Assembly: GCA_954871525.1 (NCBI GenBank)
Contig: OX940864.1
Coordinates: 12,332,001 to 12,396,000 of the forward strand
DNA: 64,000 nt
Source of the DNA: Parietaria judaica
Lineage: Eukaryota > Streptophyta > Magnoliopsida > Rosales > Urticaceae
Reading direction: 5' to 3'
Positions within the stretch are counted from its first letter, which is position 1, and each line of letters begins with the position of its first letter. Below are positions 1-12,123 of the stretch, piece after piece. Made by a program: the position numbers and the translations under genes. The notes below the pieces were generated by a model. That model made no database searches. It was not told the origin of the DNA and saw only the letters and a list, made by a program, of their open reading frames with translations.

Positions 1-151
1 TATTGTTTTTAGTTTGGAAGAACAAAAATAACTGCGCCACTGAATTTCAAATTGAATATTCCAAATATAAATTTAAACGGTATTAATAGATTATTGAATA
101 CGCAAAATAGAAAACGAATACTCGCGCATTTTAATAATAGCGGAATTCAAA
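1..151. other. AT-rich flank with no recognisable gene
   Basis: No start, splice pattern or motif supports a gene here. The short frames are typical of AT-rich noncoding DNA. Confidence 0.5.
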
Positions 152-160
152 ATTTCTTAA

Positions 161-639
161 GGGTTAATTGCGGCAAAAAGACCCAACATTTAGTCAAATG
201 CTCTGCTGTGTATACAATCTCTGTAAATGACGGCAAAAGTACCCAAAACTCTGCATTTGGGAGTTGACCGAGGAAATATTTCCATGTGGCTATTAGCCTT
301 TGACCCACTTTTCTAAAATGAATAATTATATTTACTAATAATAATCAATAATGAATATTTAAATTTATATTCATTATTTGTTATTATTGGGAAAAAATAT
401 TAAAATAATAATAATAAATAAATAAAATTTTAAAAAATAAAAATAATGTTTTTAATAAAAATTATTTAAAAAGTAATAATTATTAGGCATGCCAGGTGGC
501 AAGGCTAATAGCCACATGGACAGATTTCCTCGGTCAACTCCCAAATGCCAAGTTTGGGTATTTTTGCCGCCATTTACGTATGTTGTATACACATTGGAGC
601 GTTTGACCAAAGTTTGGGTCTTTTCGCCGCAATTAACCT
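161..639. mobile_element. MULE-type MITE with 9-bp TSD (copy A)
   Basis: The 479-bp element begins GGGTTAATTGCGGCAAAAAG and ends with the inverted counterpart (CGCCGCAATTAACCT). A longer imperfect inverted repeat continues inward: the 'tgggagttgacc' block near 260 pairs with 'ggtcaactccca' near 532. It is flanked by a perfect 9-bp direct repeat, atttcttaa, at 152-160 and 640-648. A 9-bp TSD with long terminal inverted repeats is the usual mark of Mutator-like elements. There is no coding capacity, so it is non-autonomous. Confidence 0.85.
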
Positions 640-648
640 ATTTCTTAA

Positions 649-1142
649 TGAGCAGGCCTGCCCCATTTGGATTATGGGCTATGAGCAGATAACAAGTTAA
701 TTAGTTGGGCTTAATGATTAGGTAATGAAAGAGTCCACGGTTAAGCATATTTTAATGCTTAAAATCACTTACGTATTATAAAATGTAAGGCGATTCCTTA
801 GGTAATAGAAATTTATATATAAATCGTGAAACAAGTTAAATTATTTTCTATGAAAAATATCTACCGTGAAGTAATAGTAAAATTTGAAAGTAAAACACTG
901 AATAGAACATAAATTTAAATATACTTTTGAGTAAATTTAGAGTCTATGTAGTACCGATCCGATATGCGAAGTTGTTTTTCGTAGACTTTTAATTAGATAG
1001 TTTACCGCTTATGTACCATAATGTGGCGTTAAATTCAATACTATATCATATTTTGAACCAGACAAAAATATCAAATGCAACACTAACGTTCATATTCTCA
1101 ACTATTGCATTGCGTACGTACAAAACAATATATTTATGTAAA
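649..1142. other. Intergenic, nothing recognised
   Basis: AT-rich sequence between two transposons, without ORFs of interest or visible promoter elements tied to a gene. Confidence 0.4.
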
Positions 1143-1150
1143 ACATAAAC

Positions 1151-2588
1151 CAGGGCCGTGGTTGAGATTTTGGGGGCCTGGGCGAGGAGAAACTTAGTTG
1201 GGGGCTCCTAACCGTAATTACAAAATGTAATTTTAATAAATTATTAGCATATGACCTGCAGTTTTAGAAGCAAAAGTACTAATAAATTATGTATAATCGA
1301 GTTTCTCGACCATATCTTTTTTGATCGACAATGTGGCTAAACCACTCAACCTATAACTTCTTTCTTTCGGCATACGCAATTGTGACTGGTATGGTTAGCA
1401 TAATTTGGTAGGCAATCCAAGCATTTGGATAACTACAATCCAATTCTTGTATGTATGTAATTCAAAACATCGATCTCTCTCTTCCTGCTGGTTGGCACGT
1501 TCACACTTAGGATTTTCAATCAATCTTTTTGTCATCGAAATTCAGCCAACTAGTTATGGCATTAATGTGTTGCTATTTATTCATGATTGTTAAGTCGTAG
1601 AAACATTGTGGCAGTCATTAAAGCTTTTTTCAACCAATTGACCCACATGTTGCTTATTAGCAAACAACTTACAACAGAAACAAAATATCTTATCTAGAAA
1701 AACTTAACAAACCAACCACTTTCTGTCTTTCTTTTCCCGTTTCAGTACATCTCGCCAATAATGAAACGAAGAGAAACACCAACAGAGTCATCTTTAAGAA
1801 ATATTTTATTAAGGTCTCATTGAGGACCTTTTTCAACAAGAAAGTTATTGAGCTTTTGATTCACTGGATTCCTTTTGGTATGGCCATCTTTCTAAAAAAA
1901 TAATAATAATAAGTGACTTGTATCATTTTCATCCTCATTCTCCATCTCGTTATCCTTTTTATTTTCATTCTCATTCACAACTTCTTTCCTAGCTTGACTA
2001 ATTTCTTCATTCTCGTTCATATCCTTATTCTCATTTCCATTCTTATCTTGATCAATTATTTTGTTCTCATTAACAAATAATCAAGGGAATTTGAGAAATA
2101 TTAGCAAAAAGGGGGAATCAATATCGTGAGAAAATTTTGAAGAGTATAGTGAGAATTAGGGGTCCTAATTAATTTAGAAATTAACCGAGCTTGCTTGGCC
2201 TAGTGGTAACTCCACTATATACCTATTCAAGAGGTCACATGTTTAAACCACATGAGACTCAAATGAGTGCCCCCTTTACATATGTAAACTTGGCGAATAG
2301 TGTCACCTGCTTTTACACCGAATATATCTAATAATGTGATAGTGCATTGTAACCTTGGCCGATAATGCCACCCCTATTAAAAAAAAATAAAAATTAAGGG
2401 CCCTAATATTATAGTTAAGTGATTTTAATTAATTTTTTAGGAGCTCCTAAATTTAATTTAAGTGATTTTATTAGAAAAAAAAAATAACTTAGTGATTTCG
2501 GGGCCCTTAGATTTTATTTTTTGGGGGCTCCTAATTTTTTTTTACTAACGGCGCGAACCTACTCTGCCTTTCCTCAGGCACGGCCTTG
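1151..2588. mobile_element. Non-autonomous hAT-type element with 8-bp TSD
   Basis: A 1438-bp element bounded by a perfect 8-bp direct repeat, acataaac (1143-1150 and 2589-2596). The left end cagggccgtggttgag and the right end, read on the other strand, caaggccgtgcctgag, form an imperfect terminal inverted repeat. 8-bp TSDs with TIRs starting CA(G/A)GG are characteristic of the hAT superfamily. No transposase is visible. A SINE is nested inside at 2185-2390. Confidence 0.8.
2185..2390 (+). mobile_element. tRNA-derived SINE, copy 1
   Basis: Contains an internal pol III promoter-like pair: box A-like ggcctagtggtaactcc near 2197 and box B-like gtcacatgtttaaacc near 2235. It ends in an A-rich tail near 2380 and is flanked by a short repeat aaattaa (2178-2184, 2391-2397). 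It shares a body with the minus-strand copy at 3572-3763 ('atgtaaacttggc', 'aatagtgtcac', 'gaatatatc'). No tRNA cloverleaf is formed, so it is a SINE rather than a tRNA gene. Confidence 0.75.
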
Positions 2589-2596
2589 ACATAAAC

Positions 2597-3571
2597 ATTG
2601 TATCAATAAAACAATACGATAAAATCGGTAATACAGAAACTATTGTTAAAATGATTATTTAACAATACGGAATAATATTCAAATCTAAAACATAAACATT
2701 GTATAACTAAACATAATATAATTAACTTAGTACTCATGCCCAAACGGTAATTAACAAATAAAACAATTAGTAGTGTTGATTACCCCTTGCCGTGTAATTA
2801 CTTTTGCACTATTTACCGTATTTTATTAAAATAAAATAAAAAATTACTACCCCAAAATTTAATTCAATTTTTTTTTTATATGAAAACAAATAATATTCCC
2901 CAAAAATGTGTGCATGCATGTTTGTGTGAATCTATGCCTATCTTTTCTAACATAACATGAAAGCACTAACTTTTTTCAGTCCATATTAGGTTAAAAACGT
3001 GCAAAAAGTTATTGGAATTTGATGATCTAATTGATACGTATCTAATTCCCTTTAAACTTGAATATACTAATGTATGAATTATTAATTATTCCCTTTAATG
3101 TTTCTACATAAAGAGGCTTTTAAGTATACATGATTACCAAAAGGTAAAATAGTCTCTTACATATTGAGAGAGTAGTTAGAATATAAGATGGTTCCATTTA
3201 ATCTGGTCATGACTCACATGATTATGAAGAATTTATACATTCACATTTCAATATCTTTTTTTAATAGTATGATTTGCGTCATTTGGAAAAGACTACTTGC
3301 CATCTTGATTTTTTTTTTTTTACTCTTTTTTAAGAGTACGACTAATACGACTAATGTACCCTCGTAACTTATAACGTTGTATCAGTTATTTTTGCAACTT
3401 ATCAATATGCATTATATTTTCTCAAGATTTTTATTATTATTATTGTGTATCTAAAGGACATTATTCAATAAATTTTAAAGACAAAATTATTTGAGCATTC
3501 GGGGAAATCAAAGGCGGAAAGCCGAAAGGAAACACCAAGAGAGAACGTCGAGAGAGAAGGAATGTCTTTAC
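2597..3571. other. Intergenic AT-rich DNA
   Basis: No coding, RNA or terminal-repeat structure was recognised. It holds only homopolymer runs and short AT-rich frames. Confidence 0.4.
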
Positions 3572-3763
3572 TTTTTTTTTTTTTTCTATTACAGATGATT
3601 GAGGATACTATCCCATTACTTGATATATTCAGCGTAAGAATATGTGACACTATTAGCCAAGTTTACATACGTAAAAGGGACGTGCATTTGCGTCCTATGA
3701 GTTTGAACTCATGACCTCTTGGTGAGGTATGTATTGGAGTTACCACTAGGCTTAACAAACTTA
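3572..3763 (-). mobile_element. tRNA-derived SINE, copy 2
   Basis: Read on the minus strand it carries the same box A (cctagtggtaactcc) and a better box B (gagttcaaactc) than copy 1. The shared body follows, and it ends in an oligo-A tract (the poly-T run at 3572-3585 on the plus strand). Divergence from copy 1 and the lack of an obvious TSD suggest an old insertion. Confidence 0.75.
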
Positions 3764-3775
3764 ATTATTCATGTG

Positions 3776-3971
3776 GTGTGCCAGGTGGCGGCTTGTGCCA
3801 CGTGGCATACCACATGAGACAGCCTAACGTCCACGTAGGCAGGTGTCTAAAAGCATTAGTTGGTCGGCAATAAAAGTGCGACGTTAAGTACTTTCGCCTA
3901 CATTGTTTGAGGTTGGGTACCTATCAGAGAATATGGCCAAGGGTTTGGTATTTTTGCCGCAATTAACCCTA
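3776..3971. mobile_element. Right-end fragment of a MULE-type MITE
   Basis: The segment ends in TTTTTGCCGCAATTAACCC, the right terminus of the GGGTTAATTGCGGC family seen at 161-639 and 13678-14470. It contains the 'ccaggtggc' block typical of the interior. No matching left terminus is found, so it is a truncated copy or has been overwritten by the adjacent SINE. Confidence 0.6.
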
Positions 3972-6191
3972 TATATATATATATGCAATACACAGGGGCA
4001 AGAATCCAGTTAAAGGATATGGAGACTCCGTAAATATAAGAGTTCAAAATATGAATTTTTGCATTTTTACTGTAAAAAATCGGATCAGAAATATTTTATT
4101 CTGATTTTTCTAGAAAAGAACTTTTAGATACATAATTTTTTATACCATATTTTCATATCATAAAACTTAGCCGTCAAATCTTTATTTTAGGTAAATATGA
4201 GCTACTGGATATTAAAAACGAACGAATGAAAGAAAAAATCGAAACTGTAATTTTTCCTTTCATATTTTGAAAACTCAATATTAGAATTTTGCAAAATCAC
4301 GAGCAAAACCTGTATACTATTGTTTAGAGGGTTATATGGAGCGCCCCGCACAAAATTTTCGAGTCGAGTGAGTATTCATGCCAAATAAAAGTTCAAGGGG
4401 GCAACTCCGCAAAAGTTAATAAGTTGAGAGGCAATCATACAAATAATTATAAAACAAAATATGTATATACATACAAATATATATATATATATATATATAA
4501 GAGAGAGATGGAGGTCCATTCAAAAAAAAAAGAGAGAGATGGAGGTCGTGCGAACCAACCGTGTGTGAGTTGGCTCCCTTGAAAGAAACATCAGCATTCC
4601 TACTCCGCACGTGCCAACTGTCGCTGCAAATCCTGAAATGACTGTATTGCCCCTGAGAAGCCATGCGTACTATTAAGTGGGCCTTACCTGGGCCGGCCCA
4701 CTAGACACACGAGACTCGTGTGTTCACTTTCTCACGCGTGTGTCTATGTCATGCTGACGCAATACGAAGTACGTCACATCAGGCATGTGGGCATCGGATC
4801 AGACGGTTATTATTCTCTGTCCACTCAGTATCCTCATACGTGTGTACACTGTATATATATGTATATTTGTTTATCATATATATATATATTATGCTGTTTT
4901 ACTTTTGTGTTTGATAATAAATTATATAAAAATAAGGGGTCTACTAATGGTTTTACTATAATACTCGAAAAATAATTTTAAAATCCGGAGCCGAATTGCA
5001 TCAAGATTCGAAATTAGATTCCAGATATGTTACCCGCATATCGTGGATTTCAGATTTTGGTTTTTTCCAGAACCGAACACCTTGAATTCAATTTAAAAAT
5101 CAACATTTAAGATTAAAAATACTTTTAGTTATTCTTATTTATCTTAATCACTTTTTTTTCTTCCATATTTAAATCCAATGAGTGGTAATTAGAACATGCG
5201 GGGAGAAAGTGTGATTTCGTTTTTAGCAATATACGAGTCTCGATACCGCTTTTGCTCTTGAAAAAATTGTTACACCCAATGAATCTTCCGTAATCCGTAC
5301 AAATGAGTTTTCACTTGGGGCACTGGCACTCAAATGCAAATTTAATATGTAATACTACAATCTAATCCTATTGGATTAAGGATTCCGTTTCACGGATTTG
5401 ACATGATCATTCGGTTTAAGAGTTTTCGATTTTCAAATTAGATTTTGGTTTTAAGGACTTAATTCCAAGTCTCGTGTACAAAATGTATATGTTTGTTACA
5501 TGATCATAATTCATAGCATTTAATTTTACCATATGAACTTTATGATATAATTTAGGGAATATATATTATTACTATATGTAAACTTAGAAGGATGCATAGA
5601 GTAATATGTGAAGATTCTCAAGGTTTGCGTTGAAAAAGTAAGCCAATTAGAGTATCTAATTTGTTCATTAAACCATGTACGTAATCTTGATATCTGTTTG
5701 TTTTATGCATAAAATTTCATTATTTTATGACAATTAAATAACTGTTTTTATCCTTAATTATAATAATTAATTAACTTCATAACCGGCCAAACATATTCAT
5801 TTACTCAGTGGTTAATATATTATTACTAACATATGTATTGCAACCACTTTATGACATATGTATTGATACCATTAATTATCCTCATAATATTGTCTATTAG
5901 TGGTTAAACTTTCATTTTAAAAAAATAATATTTATATACCCTTTGTTTTAATATATATATATATAGTAATATAGAGATATAGATATCCTCTTCAGTTAAT
6001 TATAGTTATAAACTTAAGATTATATTAAATTGGTTTGTACGGATTACTTGATGATGCTAGCTAATAATAATTAATATGATAATTTATAAATTTTGAACTA
6101 TATTATTATTATTATTATTGTTATTATTATTATTATTGAGTGGTTAATACCGACTTATTATTATTATTATTATTGAGTGGTTAATACCGAC

Positions 6192-6231
<40 letters not shown>

Positions 6232-7151
6232 GTTTTGTTTTATGTTTTGAATTTTTGTTTGACATACCACTCTCAATGTTTTTGAACAAAAAATAAATAA
6301 AAAATGTTTAGCGTGTGGTTTTGTACAAAACTACATATTATGATAATAAAGGTAAAGATCACTTAATTAATTCTTAATAATAAATATACTGTATAATTGA
6401 AAGTCTTCTTCATCCCATCCCATTAATGTCAATGTTTGTGCTCAACTAAGGAGTACATAAATCAAATTAAATTATACCATTGAAATAATTACTAAAATAT
6501 CCAACTTGCAATATAAATTTGTGTACACTTTGGATATCTTGAAATTAAATTGTATGGTGGCACTGCCTAGTCTTAAAAAAAAATAGTGTTACAACTTACA
6601 ACTATTGCTTATTAAATACAAGGTCCTAAGTTTAGCCTTAAAAAATAACTTCAATAATCTTCCATTTAGTATTTTTTTTTTAAAATTGTATATATCACTA
6701 ATGTTGAGTTGTGAAACCTAGTACGTCGGAGCGTGTATGAAGACTCGGCGCAAAGTAATAAAATTAATGAAATGGGTGGTAAACCCTTCTCCTGAGGGTT
6801 AAGAGGCAAAGCCTATAAACTTTATAATTGGAGACGTATTTGGCAAGAATATTTAGATGTTAGATCATGTAATTTTGGTGGAGTCTTAGTATTGGAATAT
6901 AAGGCTTGGCCGATTTTTGTAGTGCTTGTAGTACAAAAAAGTGAGCGTGAGAAAAATGATTGTAATACTGAAATTCCGATGAAACATTATAAAAAAAACG
7001 ACATGTAAGTGGCAAGATGACGTAACGCTTACACATAAAGTAAAATACTATAATCTCCGTATAAATTTACTAATCTACATTGTTTGATCTCGTTTTCTGA
7101 TTTGAAATTTGGAGTTTATTCTTAGCAAATAATTCCTTGAACTTTTCAGTC
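3972..7151. other. 3.2-kb intergenic region with Site II motifs and a hairpin
   Basis: No gene was recognised. Three Site II-type motifs (TGGGCC at 4678-4683 and 4689-4694, GGCCCA at 4695-4700) are followed by a near-perfect hairpin with 9-bp arms (4705-4713 and 4715-4723). Such motifs usually mark promoters of growth-related genes, but no credible ORF follows on either strand. The rest is AT-rich with TA and TTA microsatellites. Confidence 0.5.
6105..6231. repeat. TTA microsatellite with duplicated spacer
   Basis: Runs of (TTA)n are separated by two copies of the unit gagtggttaataccgactta, so the array is a compound repeat rather than a pure microsatellite. This suggests unequal exchange or slippage over a roughly 45-bp unit. 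Confidence 0.8.
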
Positions 7152-7153
7152 TA

Positions 7154-7782
7154 CAGTAGAACCTCTATAAATTTATATTGTTGGGACCGGCAAAAAATAT
7201 TATCTTATCGGATTATTAATTAACATATAAATTGATAATTTATTAATTTATACATATTAACCAGCTATGATTATATAATAAACATCTTTATTAACAAAAA
7301 AATATTTCAATTTATTATATCAAGAATATTAAAGTATTAATATTAAGAATATCAAAAGAGACTATTATGATTTAAAAAGATTTTATTAGACTACCAATGT
7401 CAAAAATATTAAAGAGCCCAATGGTATTAAAGATGAAGTTCAAGAAGAAATCAATTTGAAGAAGAAACAAATTACTATAGAATCATATTTTAAGAAGGCT
7501 AAATGATTAGTGATGTAATGTTATCTTTTTATTTAATGTGATTTCATAATTATTTATGCTATATTTTATTTCTAATGATTTTATAATTATTCATGTAATT
7601 TTTTATACTGAATTATTAATTTATATATCACTTGGGACCTATATACTTCCTAAAAAAATTATTATCTTATAAATTTAGCGAATTATTAATTTAGATAGTT
7701 AGGCCCGAGTCGGGACCGGACAAAAATATTATTTAATCGCGACTATTTATTTATCGAGTATTAATTTATAGAGGTTCTACTG
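7154..7782. mobile_element. pogo-like (Emigrant/Lemi type) Tc1-mariner derivative
   Basis: The ends are cagtagaacctctataaat and its inverted partner atttatagaggttctactg. Both are flanked by TA (7152-7153 and 7783-7784), the Tc1/mariner target duplication. The sequence matches, from memory, the CAGTARAACCTCTATAAATTAAT terminus of plant Emigrant and Lemi1 elements. A short frame just before 7505 ends in residues like ITIESYFKKAK-stop, which resembles the C-terminal tail of pogo transposases. The element is therefore probably an internal-deletion derivative, not a simple MITE. Confidence 0.75.
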
Positions 7783-8806
7783 TATTTCAATTTGCTCCCA
7801 TAGCATTTTATTTTATATAATTTATTTTTGTAGAAAGGGTATTGTTGGATTGTAATAATCAGCTATATCTTTAGTGGAAAAAAAAAACTATATATCTAGT
7901 TTGATTGTTTAAAATTTAAATACTTGATGACATACTTTTATCTATCAAGGTGTGCTAATTACTTGTGCACGTAGAAAGTAGATTCGCTTGAAACTGAATC
8001 GCATATATACATACATATATATACACAGATATATATATATATATTAAATTATACTCTATGAAATGAAAAATAAGCTATTTTATTTTGGGCCTGTAACGCG
8101 GTTATGTGTACGGCTGTCGTTTATGCAAACCATGACATTTTTTGGTTCCAACTACGCGGATTCTCTGCAATTGTTATGAAATAATTGCAATAAAAGTACT
8201 CTAAGTTAATTGAAATAGCACGGCATATTCAAACTTTCAATTTCGGTGATTAAATGCTCAAGTCTTGAAATGTCATTTTTAATTGATTACCTCCAATGTG
8301 TCTCCACAACTTAATTAATATAGTTTTTCTCAATACTTGAATATTTTCAGTTAATTACTTCGATATGAGTAATATGCTTGTAGGTGACTTAACGCTAACG
8401 GAGATATAAGAAAAAAAATTCGATAATGTAAAATTTTACAACTTCCTTTTTTGAGAACGCGTAGCATTAATTTGAATAATTTTAAGTATTTTTACCACAA
8501 TTATCCTTGTAAAAAGATTTTGAGTATTTTAATATTGAAGTTACTGAATTGCCCATTTATGCAATTGCTCAATATTGGACCCCATGATCTCATTTAGTGC
8601 AAGACTACAACTATTTTTGTCTTCATGTATTGGCGATTTACTTTCATGCCCTCATTTGGTATTAGGTTTTCACTTTTGTCATGATAGTGAAATGTTGAGC
8701 AGAACAAAGGTGTCAGTTTTTATTTATTTAATCATTTTTTAATGATAATTAATCTAATGGTAGATTATTAGTGGCGACTACGACGTCTAAGTCTTCTTTA
8801 ATCCAA
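7783..8806. other. Intergenic, nothing recognised
   Basis: AT-rich DNA with a TA microsatellite near 8028-8044. No gene-like structure was seen. Confidence 0.4.
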
Positions 8807-10702
8807 TCTATATATATATAAAAGGAAAATCTATCAACAATAAATTAGTAGTCTAAAAAACCATGGATTGGAGAATCCTCTTTTTACAGATTTTCTAATT
8901 TTTTTTAAAAGAAAAAAGCAATTGTAACAACACAATACGGATGGTTTTTCGTTTCTCTTGCAAGCATTAAGTTTCCTTTAAAGCATTATGTCTCATTCAA
9001 AGCATTGAATTAATTTAGTGGAGATTTACGTTTCACCAATTAGTAGTGGAAGAGACAATGATTTTACTTAATTGATGGATAGTGGTTTAGTTCTGTAATG
9101 CAAAAATGGCTTCTGTTTATCTACTTCTTCTCAAATGTCACGAGCTTATCCCAAAGGCATGGATGATGAGAACGAGAGCGCCAACATTATTTGAGCTCCA
9201 TCGTCACAACCTCGCTTGATCGGTCGCTCTCCCTGTCGCTGTTGCTCCCTCTAGATCTGTCAACAAGCGAGTTCACTCGGATAAACTCATCACTCAAGAA
9301 ATCTTTGTAGCGATGCTTTTAATTTTTCGCGGGGTTACATTTGTCTAGCGGACCCGGATACGAGAAGATGCTAGGAGGACTTTTTTTTTCATTGGTATAT
9401 TAATCTTTTCAATAATTTATAATTTAATTGATTGAATCATATTGGGTAAGGGTTTTTTTTTTTTTTTTACTCAAACATATGTATGACTTTCATCTACATG
9501 ATATTTTTTTTTGTCAAAGTATGAAAAATTTGAATTAATAATTCTTTTAGTTGATGTATTCTTTTCAATGAAGTATGAAATTTTTGAATTAATATTTTTT
9601 CTCGACTCTCTGCCTTGCCTTTCTCTCCGGCAACAAACCCTACCTTCTGAAATGGTAAGAATTACTTTGAAATCTCGATGGCGACAACTCCTCTAATAGT
9701 GACTTAACATCTCTGGTGATTCGATGTATTCGTTTTTTTTTTCTTTCATTTCAATGCATTTTTAATTATGCGTACAATTTTTGTCACTTATTAATCCAGA
9801 AATAGAAATAAATCATTCATGTTATGTTTTTTTTTTTTTTTTTTTTTTTTTTTACATGTAAGCTTTGGTGACAGCATATTCAAGATAATACTAAGTATAG
9901 GAGTGGCGTTGAAGTGATAAATTCATATTCTCTTTTATTCTGTTTAAAACTTAATTTGTTACTCCTTTTTTTTTTTTTTTAATATTATTCAATTTTATTT
10001 TAGTTAGACGTTGATGAAGTAAATATGAATCTTAAAGGATGAACATGAGAGAGAAAAGTGTGCAACAAGTGGAAGATTATTAGATGATATTTTGGTCCTT
10101 CTTGAATTTTGAGTGATATGTTGGGATCTCTTTTATTTGGTTTTTAAAGTGTTCTGCTCAAGATTATAAAGGATATATCTGTTCATAAAGAGAGTTTACA
10201 GATAGCATCAAGAGATCAAGGATACATATTCTCATTTCTTAATTTTTAGGTTTTTTAATTTTTTTAATTCATATAATTGATTATCATTAAGTATAGATAA
10301 TAATCAATGATTATTATACACCCAAATTTTAGAGCGACTCAAGGAATATAAAAGTGTGCAATAAGTCGATCACAGTACATAATAATTGTAGATTGATTAT
10401 TTTTGTCAAGGAATGCCGAAATAATTAAGAGCCGATAGTTTTCAATTTACTGAGACAAAAGAATAGGAAAGCGTTTTTTTTTTTTGTTTCTATTATAACT
10501 GAAATATAGATGTATATACTGTACAACATGATTTAATTATACAGTAACTTATATACAACAAGATTTAATTTATACGCTTATACAATTTTTATTTTATTTT
10601 TCACCGATTCAATTATTATTAAAAAAATGCAATGTGTTACGGCTTAAATCATGTTGATATTTTTTGTGCGCCACCGCGCAAAGCGCGGTGCCGGTCCACT
10701 AA
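8807..10702 (+). mobile_element. Non-autonomous Helitron
   Basis: The 5' end reads TCTATATATATATAAAAGG after an A. The 3' end has a GC-rich hairpin (accgcgc-aaa-gcgcggt, about 10672-10689), then 11 nt later CTAA followed by T. A 5' TC, a 3' hairpin 10-12 nt before CTRR, and insertion between A and T are the defining Helitron features. The length is 1896 bp. No Rep/helicase ORF is present. The GC-richer patch near 9140-9340 could be captured host DNA, but I cannot identify a source. Confidence 0.75.
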
Positions 10703-12123
10703 TAAATATAAAACTTCAAAATCAACTAATTAATCTGGACAATCGGATCAACATATTTAAAAAAAAAAAATTTATTAATGCCCATTTTACTTAAGCAGAT
10801 TGTTATTGTTGTAATGGATTATAGATATGGACCGTCATGTCCAGATCAAAGTAGAATCAAAATTTCGAATTTCGAATCTATCATAATTCAAAAAAAAAAA
10901 AAAAAAAAACATAAAACCCATTCTTCACATCTATAGCGTTGTATCAATTGTTGATTTGTGCATCATATACATGATTATACAATTGGCATAATGTTTATTT
11001 ATATCAATAAGAATGAACAATAACTTTCTAAATTATAGCAGGTAACGCGGTCTTTTTTTTTTTTTTTACAATAGGTTTATTTATGTTCATCGTGTCCGTG
11101 TGTGTATATATACGTATAAATGTAGATAAAATACATATGTTAAGAATGTTATAATAACATTTAACACGATTATAATGACATTATAATATACCAAGTTTCG
11201 TTATAAGGAGAGAGCTCAAACGATTGAGCACTGAATTTTCACTATTGAGGCAGAAGTGTAAATTTTCGTGAGTGTAGAAAAAAAAAACTAACTTAGTTAT
11301 GCAATATGATAATGTTAAATTCATGACAAGATAAAAAAAAAAATCTTTATTTAACTTAACGAAATGGTATATTACTTTGTGCTTACATGGGAATATGATC
11401 GGATGATGACATGATTAAATAGCCTAATTAATCTCATAATTAATTGTTTAGAAGGTTATTTATACAAGGAAAGAGACAAGGTTGATTAGTTGGAAGAGGA
11501 AAGAAACATTCCAAGGTGAGAAAGTTAAAAGAAATTTAAAAGAGGAAATATACTTACTATACTAACTAATCATGATTTAAATAATATTTCACTACTTATG
11601 CCTTTGGGTTCACATATAATTTATAAATCATGATTTAATGTTGGGGGTTAAAAGGGGAAAAAAAGTAAAGAAGAAAAATCACTTGTTTGTGTTCCCATAC
11701 AAATTACCCATTAATCAACTAAAGTATATTAGTATATATATATATATATTATTCAGATTATGATGTTTAGACATTAAAAATAAATAAAAAATTCACAAAT
11801 GGGGAACTTGGGGGACCACTCAGCAATTCCATGTACTTCATTGACTCTTGCAAATATTTTTTTTTGTTATATATATATGTATATGTTCATCCAATCCTTG
11901 CTCTGATCACCAAACATACAGCTTGTTTATTATTTCATTTAAAATTAATCACTTCTTCCTGTATTATAATATTTCTTCCAATCAAAATAAAGAAACAAAT
12001 ACAAGAAAATAAATATATAATATACACACACATATATATACACACTATATCTCCCCATTATACATCAAACCTCTCTCTAATCATTCTCTTTCCAAAACTC
12101 ATCAAAACCCTAAATAGGTCTCA
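10703..12123. promoter_or_regulatory. Upstream region of the VQ gene
   Basis: No gene is seen. It is presumed promoter and 5' UTR of the VQ gene at 12124. A W-box core TTGACT lies at 11841-11846 and a TATA-like run follows at about 11868-11880. WRKY binding would fit the family, since many VQ genes are WRKY-regulated, but this is inference. Confidence 0.4.

Noticed and set aside
2190..2250. Possible tRNA gene from box A/box B-like words
   Set aside because: No acceptor or anticodon stem can be folded, and the body continues into an A-rich tail shared with another copy. It fits a SINE.
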